A stretch of DNA of 64,000 nucleotides, from assembly GCF_002078875.1 (NCBI RefSeq), contig NC_034419.1:19469516-19533515 (forward strand), read 5' to 3'. Source of the DNA: Numida meleagris. Lineage: Eukaryota; Chordata; Aves; Galliformes; Numididae. The number at the start of each line of letters is the position of its first letter. The first letter of the stretch is position 1. The notes beneath the pieces were generated by a model that made no database searches, was not told where the DNA came from, and saw only the letters and a list, made by a program, of their open reading frames with translations. The position numbers and the translations under genes are program-made. Positions 60,930 through 64,000 of the stretch are shown piece after piece.

Positions 60930-63900
60930 GTGCGTGGACCGACCCCAGCCCCGCTCGGCACTCCGGGAACGGCCCGGCCCGCTGCGGGCAGCGGCGGTGC
61001 GCTTGGCCCCGCAGCGCCCTCTCGGGAGCAGAACGTTCTCGCTTTGTAGCCAGGCGGTGGGGAAGCGCCCGTCCCGTCTCACCTGGTTTTGTGAGAGCTC
61101 AGTTCGGGTTTGCTTTGCTTTGGCAAAGGCGGCTGAAGTCAAAGAGACTCAAGTCGGCTTTCTCCTATTGTTTTTGCACGTAAACTGGTAACCTCCGTAG
61201 CAAAGCACCGGGTCGGATCTAGATGTAAGGTGCCAATGCTTTACGCCCTCCAGGCACCCGGCCCCGCTAACTGATGGTAACTGACCGCCGCTACTCTCCC
61301 TCACTCTAGGTCCATCGGCTGAGGTCTGTGGATAACTTGTTTGTTGTTGTTCAGGAGTTCAAAGACTATCAGTTTAAAGAAACCAAGGTGAGTTCTCAAT
61401 GTTTTCAATCAGTTATGGGGTTTGGAGTGTTATTTTAATTTCATTGGTTTGAGTGTTGTAATGCTATAATGGGATGGAAAGTATCACAATGATAGTGAAG
61501 TGAGAAAGCCTTTGGCTACAACAAATGAGAATGAGCCTAAATGCAGCAGCTGCAGAAATGAAGGAAAAGAGCTGCTTACCTTCAGAAGACCTCCAGCAGG
61601 CAGGAATCTCCAGCATGATCCTCTTGCCTCCCCTGCCAGCCCTTCAATGAGGGCTGGGAAGGGCTGCATCCTGGCTCCACCCCTCCTGGTCACTCAGGTA
61701 CATTGTGTACACCTGAGCTCCCCTGGGCTGGCCCTGCCTTCCCACCAGGTGCTCCATCACTGGTTCTGCACGTGACTTAGTATTTCCACTACAAGTGTTT
61801 CATGAACAAGGATTTTTAAAATGTTTGTAATACTGTCCCAGTTCTTTGTTGGCTTTTAAAACTGAAGTGCAGGCATGTTGTCTGCCTCAGTCTCTTCAGT
61901 TGTGTTTGCTGCATGGGGGAAACCTAGAACGAGAGCAGCTATATACTTGGAGGTCACACTTGGGCGCAGGACAATAAAGTATCACCTTGATCTCTTAATT
62001 TAGTGTTAGTTGTGACAAGTGGTTATATGTTACAGATCTTGTGATGTAAAATACAACTCAGTCTTTGCCAGTTGTGGCAAAAATTGTACAAAAAACTGCA
62101 AGCTGTGATTAGATGTGCAGCAAGTTGCATGTATAGAAGACCAATTTAAAAAATCTAGGAAAAGGGTAGTTTTTAAAGGAAGGGAAGGACTTTGAAGTAC
62201 AATTTCTTTTGTCTTTTAAAGGAAGATGCTCTAAAGGATTTGGAAGATTTGGTTAAAAAACTGCCTTGGACTGATCCTTTGAAAGTTTGGGAGCTGAACA
62301 ACAGCTTAAAAAAGAAGAAGACAAAACGCAAAAAACATAATCCGCAGAGAACTGCAAGCAAAGAAAAGCTGAATGATGATGGAGAAGAGGAAAAAGATCA
62401 AAAAGATGCTGGTGGGCAGGAGGACTGTGCCCCAAATGGGGCAGGTGCAGAGCCGGCTATTGGCCAGAGCACAGAAGAGATGCAAGGAGAGGCCTCACAA
62501 AATGAGGATGATGATAACGAACAGTCAGAGGCTAAAAACAAACTGCATGCCAGTTCTGAGGCTGAGACAAAGGCTGGTGATGATAAGAAAGGCGAAGGAG
62601 ATGCAAAGGTGTTAAAGTTTCGTGTTACATGCAATAGGGCAGGAGACAAACACAGTTTTACATCAAACGAGGCTGCAAGAGACTTCGGAGGAGCTGTGCA
62701 GGAGCACTTCCAGTGGAAAGCTGATATGACGAACTTCGATGTAGAGGTATTGTCTTGTGCCTTGGAAATAATTCTATTTTAAAAATTAATTCTTAATTTC
62801 GATTCTCGGAGAGTTCCAAAATAGCCTTTAAAAGATTATCCTCAAGCTGGAAGTCAGTAATGCTCTCTCAGCTACACCAAAAGGTTTTATACTAAGTTTT
62901 ACATCCTCCTATATTATTTGCTGATATGGTTACAGGGGACAAAAAGGGTTACATTAGTTGTCCACTGTTTTTTCCCTTTTCTTAGGGAAAGAAGAAATTT
63001 GGAAAGGAGGTCCAGCAGATACAATCCATTAAAGTTTCCATTTTGAGAGGCAATAAAATGAAATTATTTTCTTGCAGGTTTTAAGGGCTGGCCTCCTTTC
63101 TTGTAAGGATGTCTTCACCTTCCAAATTCACATTACGTAGGGGACCAGGCGTGGGGTTTTTATTGCTGCTTTGCAAATGCTGCACTGTGACTTGCAGGAC
63201 TTAACCCTACTTCTCCCCAGCACATGTAAAGCAAAGCTTTTTAAACTTCATCACAATGTGCTTTTTGTGTAAGTGGAAAAAAAACACGCTGTCCTGACTT
63301 GTGTCCTTTGTCCTCATTAAAGATATTGGATAGTGCTCTTACATATCTGTTTCCTGATGTTTGTACAAATCACAGCTGCCAGTTTATACATTTACCAGCT
63401 GTATTGTGGGAAACTCGTGTAACTCCTGAAATTTAGTTCAAGTTTTTCTTTAGGTTCTCCTGAATATTCACAATAATGAAGTAGTTGTGGGCATTGCGTT
63501 AACTGAGGAGAGTCTTCACAGAAGAAATATTACACATTTCGGACCCACAACTCTTCGCTCAACTCTTGCTTATGGCATGCTTAGGTCAGTGCAAATGCAT
63601 AGTTTTATATGATTCTTAGTTAATAAGTCATTCCGTTTCAGAAATTAGTTACTTAATCCCCCCTCACAGCTTCCTTAGAAGCAATTTTTGTTGATTCTTA
63701 TTAAAAGGGAAGAAAGACATAGCAGCATGGGATGTTTTCCAGCTTAGAAAAGTAAATGCTTGCTGCAAACCATTAGCCAGTTTTCAAAATACTAGATGAC
63801 AACATTCTTGAAAGAATTTCACTGGACTGGCATGTATAAATGCTAATTATTAAATGCAATTAACATTCACATGTTATGTTAGAAGGGCACAATTGCAGTG

Positions 63901-64000
63901 ATTGAAACAGTTTAGTTTTCCATCCTATTCTTAAGGCTTTTCTCAAAGTCCTTTTTTTTTCTGCTCTTCAGACTCTGTGATCCCCAGCCGACGGATATCA
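60726..64000 (+). CDS. THUMPD3: THUMPD3, tRNA guanine-N2 methyltransferase (5' part)
   Basis: Coding exons join as 60726-60929, 61310-61387, 62222-62746, 63454-63584 and 63972 onward, all in phase with GT/AG introns, giving about 322 residues before the right edge. THUMPD3 works with TRMT112 and uses S-adenosylmethionine to make N2-methylguanosine in tRNA. Visible parts: a conserved IGATVPTGFE block (24-33); ISRDRGKIYFEV (50-61); SVDNLFVVVQEFKDYQFK (75-92); a lysine cluster (124-132) and a charged linker (about 145-222); a THUMP region from LKFRVTCNRA (225) through DFGGAVQ and LLNIHNNEVVVGIALTEESL to NITHFGPTTLRSTLAYGML; then LCDPQPTDI, the lead-in to the Rossmann methyltransferase domain. 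The catalytic motifs lie beyond the window. Start ATG has G at -3 and +4. From memory, the mammalian N-terminus is about 16 residues longer and less alanine-rich. Confidence 0.97.
61310..61387 (+). CDS. THUMPD3: THUMPD3 coding exon 2
   Basis: This exon has 26 codons (VHRLRSVDNLFVVVQEFKDY then QFKETK), phase 0 at both ends. The acceptor is CTCACTCTAG and the donor AAG|GTGAGT. The SVDNLFVVVQEF stretch matches vertebrate THUMPD3 closely. Confidence 0.97.
61457..61793. mobile_element. Solo LTR, family A, copy 2 (337 bp), in THUMPD3 intron 2
   Basis: It begins TGTAATGCTATAATGG and ends TTTCCACTACA, with the 5-base duplication AGTGT at 61452-61456 and 61794-61798. It has the same relative orientation as copy 1 at 16956-17290. 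This copy keeps both canonical ends (TG...CA). It occupies about 40% of THUMPD3 intron 2, beginning about 70 bases after the exon 2 donor and ending about 430 bases before the exon 3 acceptor. No coding remnants are present. Confidence 0.85.
62222..62746 (+). CDS. THUMPD3: THUMPD3 coding exon 3 (linker and start of THUMP domain)
   Basis: This exon has 175 codons, phase 0 at both ends, with acceptor TCTTTTAAAG and donor GAG|GTATTG. It encodes DLEDLVKKLPWTDPLKVWEL, then KKKKTKRKKH, which could act as a nucleic-acid contact or nuclear signal. A fast-evolving Glu/Asp/Lys/Ala-rich linker follows, then FRVTCNRAGDKHSFTSNEAA and RDFGGAVQEHFQWKADMTNF of the THUMP region. Confidence 0.97.
63454..63584 (+). 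CDS. THUMPD3: THUMPD3 coding exon 4 (THUMP domain)
   Basis: This exon has 43 codons plus two bases of a split Arg codon, with acceptor TTTCTTTAG and donor AG|GTCAGT. The protein VLLNIHNNEVVVGIALTEES then NITHFGPTTLRSTLAYGML is very strongly conserved and finishes the RNA-binding THUMP region. Confidence 0.98.
63972..64000 (+). CDS. THUMPD3: THUMPD3 coding exon 5 (start only)
   Basis: The acceptor is preceded by a long T-rich tract ending CTCTTCAG. The first base completes the Arg codon split in exon 4, followed by LCDPQPTDI, the segment just before the SAM-binding motif I of THUMPD3. The exon is cut by the window edge. Confidence 0.96.

Larger units (their letters stand above)
60080..61080. 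promoter_or_regulatory. THUMPD3: CpG island, THUMPD3 promoter
   Basis: A continuous GC- and CpG-rich kilobase spans the THUMPD3 start codon and exon 1. Just upstream of the ATG lie tandem ETS-type sites and a CTCF-like site. An inverted CCAAT box (ATTGG, 60073-60077) and a YY1-like site (GCCATCTCG, about 60327-60335) lie near its left half. No TATA box is seen. This is the layout of a housekeeping CpG promoter. The island extends about 650 bases upstream of the ATG, so a divergent non-coding transcript is plausible; one is known at the human locus. Confidence 0.85.
60930..63971 (+). other. THUMPD3: THUMPD3 introns 1-4
   Basis: The introns are 60930-61309, 61388-62221, 62747-63453 and 63585-63971, of 380, 834, 707 and 387 bases. 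They are compact compared with SRGAP3. Intron 2 carries the 337-bp solo LTR. The others show only A/T-rich unique sequence with no recognisable repeat or RNA gene. Confidence 0.93.

Noticed and set aside
60402..61142. 246-codon minus-strand frame opposite THUMPD3 exon 1
   Set aside because: It is the shadow of a stop-poor CpG island and of THUMPD3 exon 1. It is rich in Arg, Gly, Pro and Ala.
1..64000. CRISPR arrays, operons, phage or plasmid genes
   Set aside because: The window is vertebrate nuclear DNA with introns, CpG islands and CR1. No spaced identical repeats or prokaryotic genes are present.

Overview
This window is nuclear DNA from a bird, probably a galliform such as chicken, turkey or quail. 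Its coding sequence is sparse, with small exons separated by large introns that have GT/AG ends. CpG islands sit at the gene starts. It carries 3'-end fragments of CR1 LINEs, the dominant avian interspersed repeat, and short solo LTRs. There are no operons, CRISPR arrays or other prokaryotic features. Almost all of the many short open frames are chance frames in GC-rich non-coding DNA.

Two protein-coding genes are supported, both by recognisable protein sequence and correct splice phase. (1) SRGAP3 (srGAP3/WRP, the Slit-Robo Rho GTPase-activating protein 3) lies on the minus strand. Coding exon 2 (8617-8809) and exon 3 (6512-6674) encode the start of its F-BAR domain. Exon 1, with the start codon, is not visible and most likely lies in a 580-base assembly gap (35052-35631) inside the CpG-island promoter. 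The rest of the gene runs off the left edge. (2) THUMPD3, a THUMP-domain tRNA guanine-N2 methyltransferase subunit, lies on the plus strand. Its first four coding exons and the start of the fifth lie between 60726 and the right edge. The SRGAP3-THUMPD3 head-to-head order is the one known from other vertebrates, which supports both calls.

Layout: 1-6511 SRGAP3 intron 3; 6512-8809 exons 3 and 2 with intron 2 between them; 8810 to about 34.9 kb the large first intron (four CR1 tails occur at 3985-16855, one of them in intron 3; the first intron also holds one solo LTR and a three-copy MARE/AP-1-like repeat); about 34.9-35.96 kb the SRGAP3 CpG island with the gap; about 36-60 kb intergenic (an orphan CpG island near 42.3-42.75 kb, a second type of solo LTR, a 23-bp triplicate repeat, AT-rich homeodomain-rich blocks); 60.08-61.08 kb the THUMPD3 CpG island with CTCF-like and ETS sites; then THUMPD3, whose second intron contains a second copy of the first LTR family.

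I found no previously undescribed gene system. The most notable items are three precisely bounded solo LTRs (TG...CA ends, 5-bp target duplications), the hidden SRGAP3 start exon beside a (GGGGC)6 tract, the MARE-like triplicate, and the orphan CpG island with adjoining MEIS/PBX-HOX-like sites. The regulatory readings are motif inferences only.
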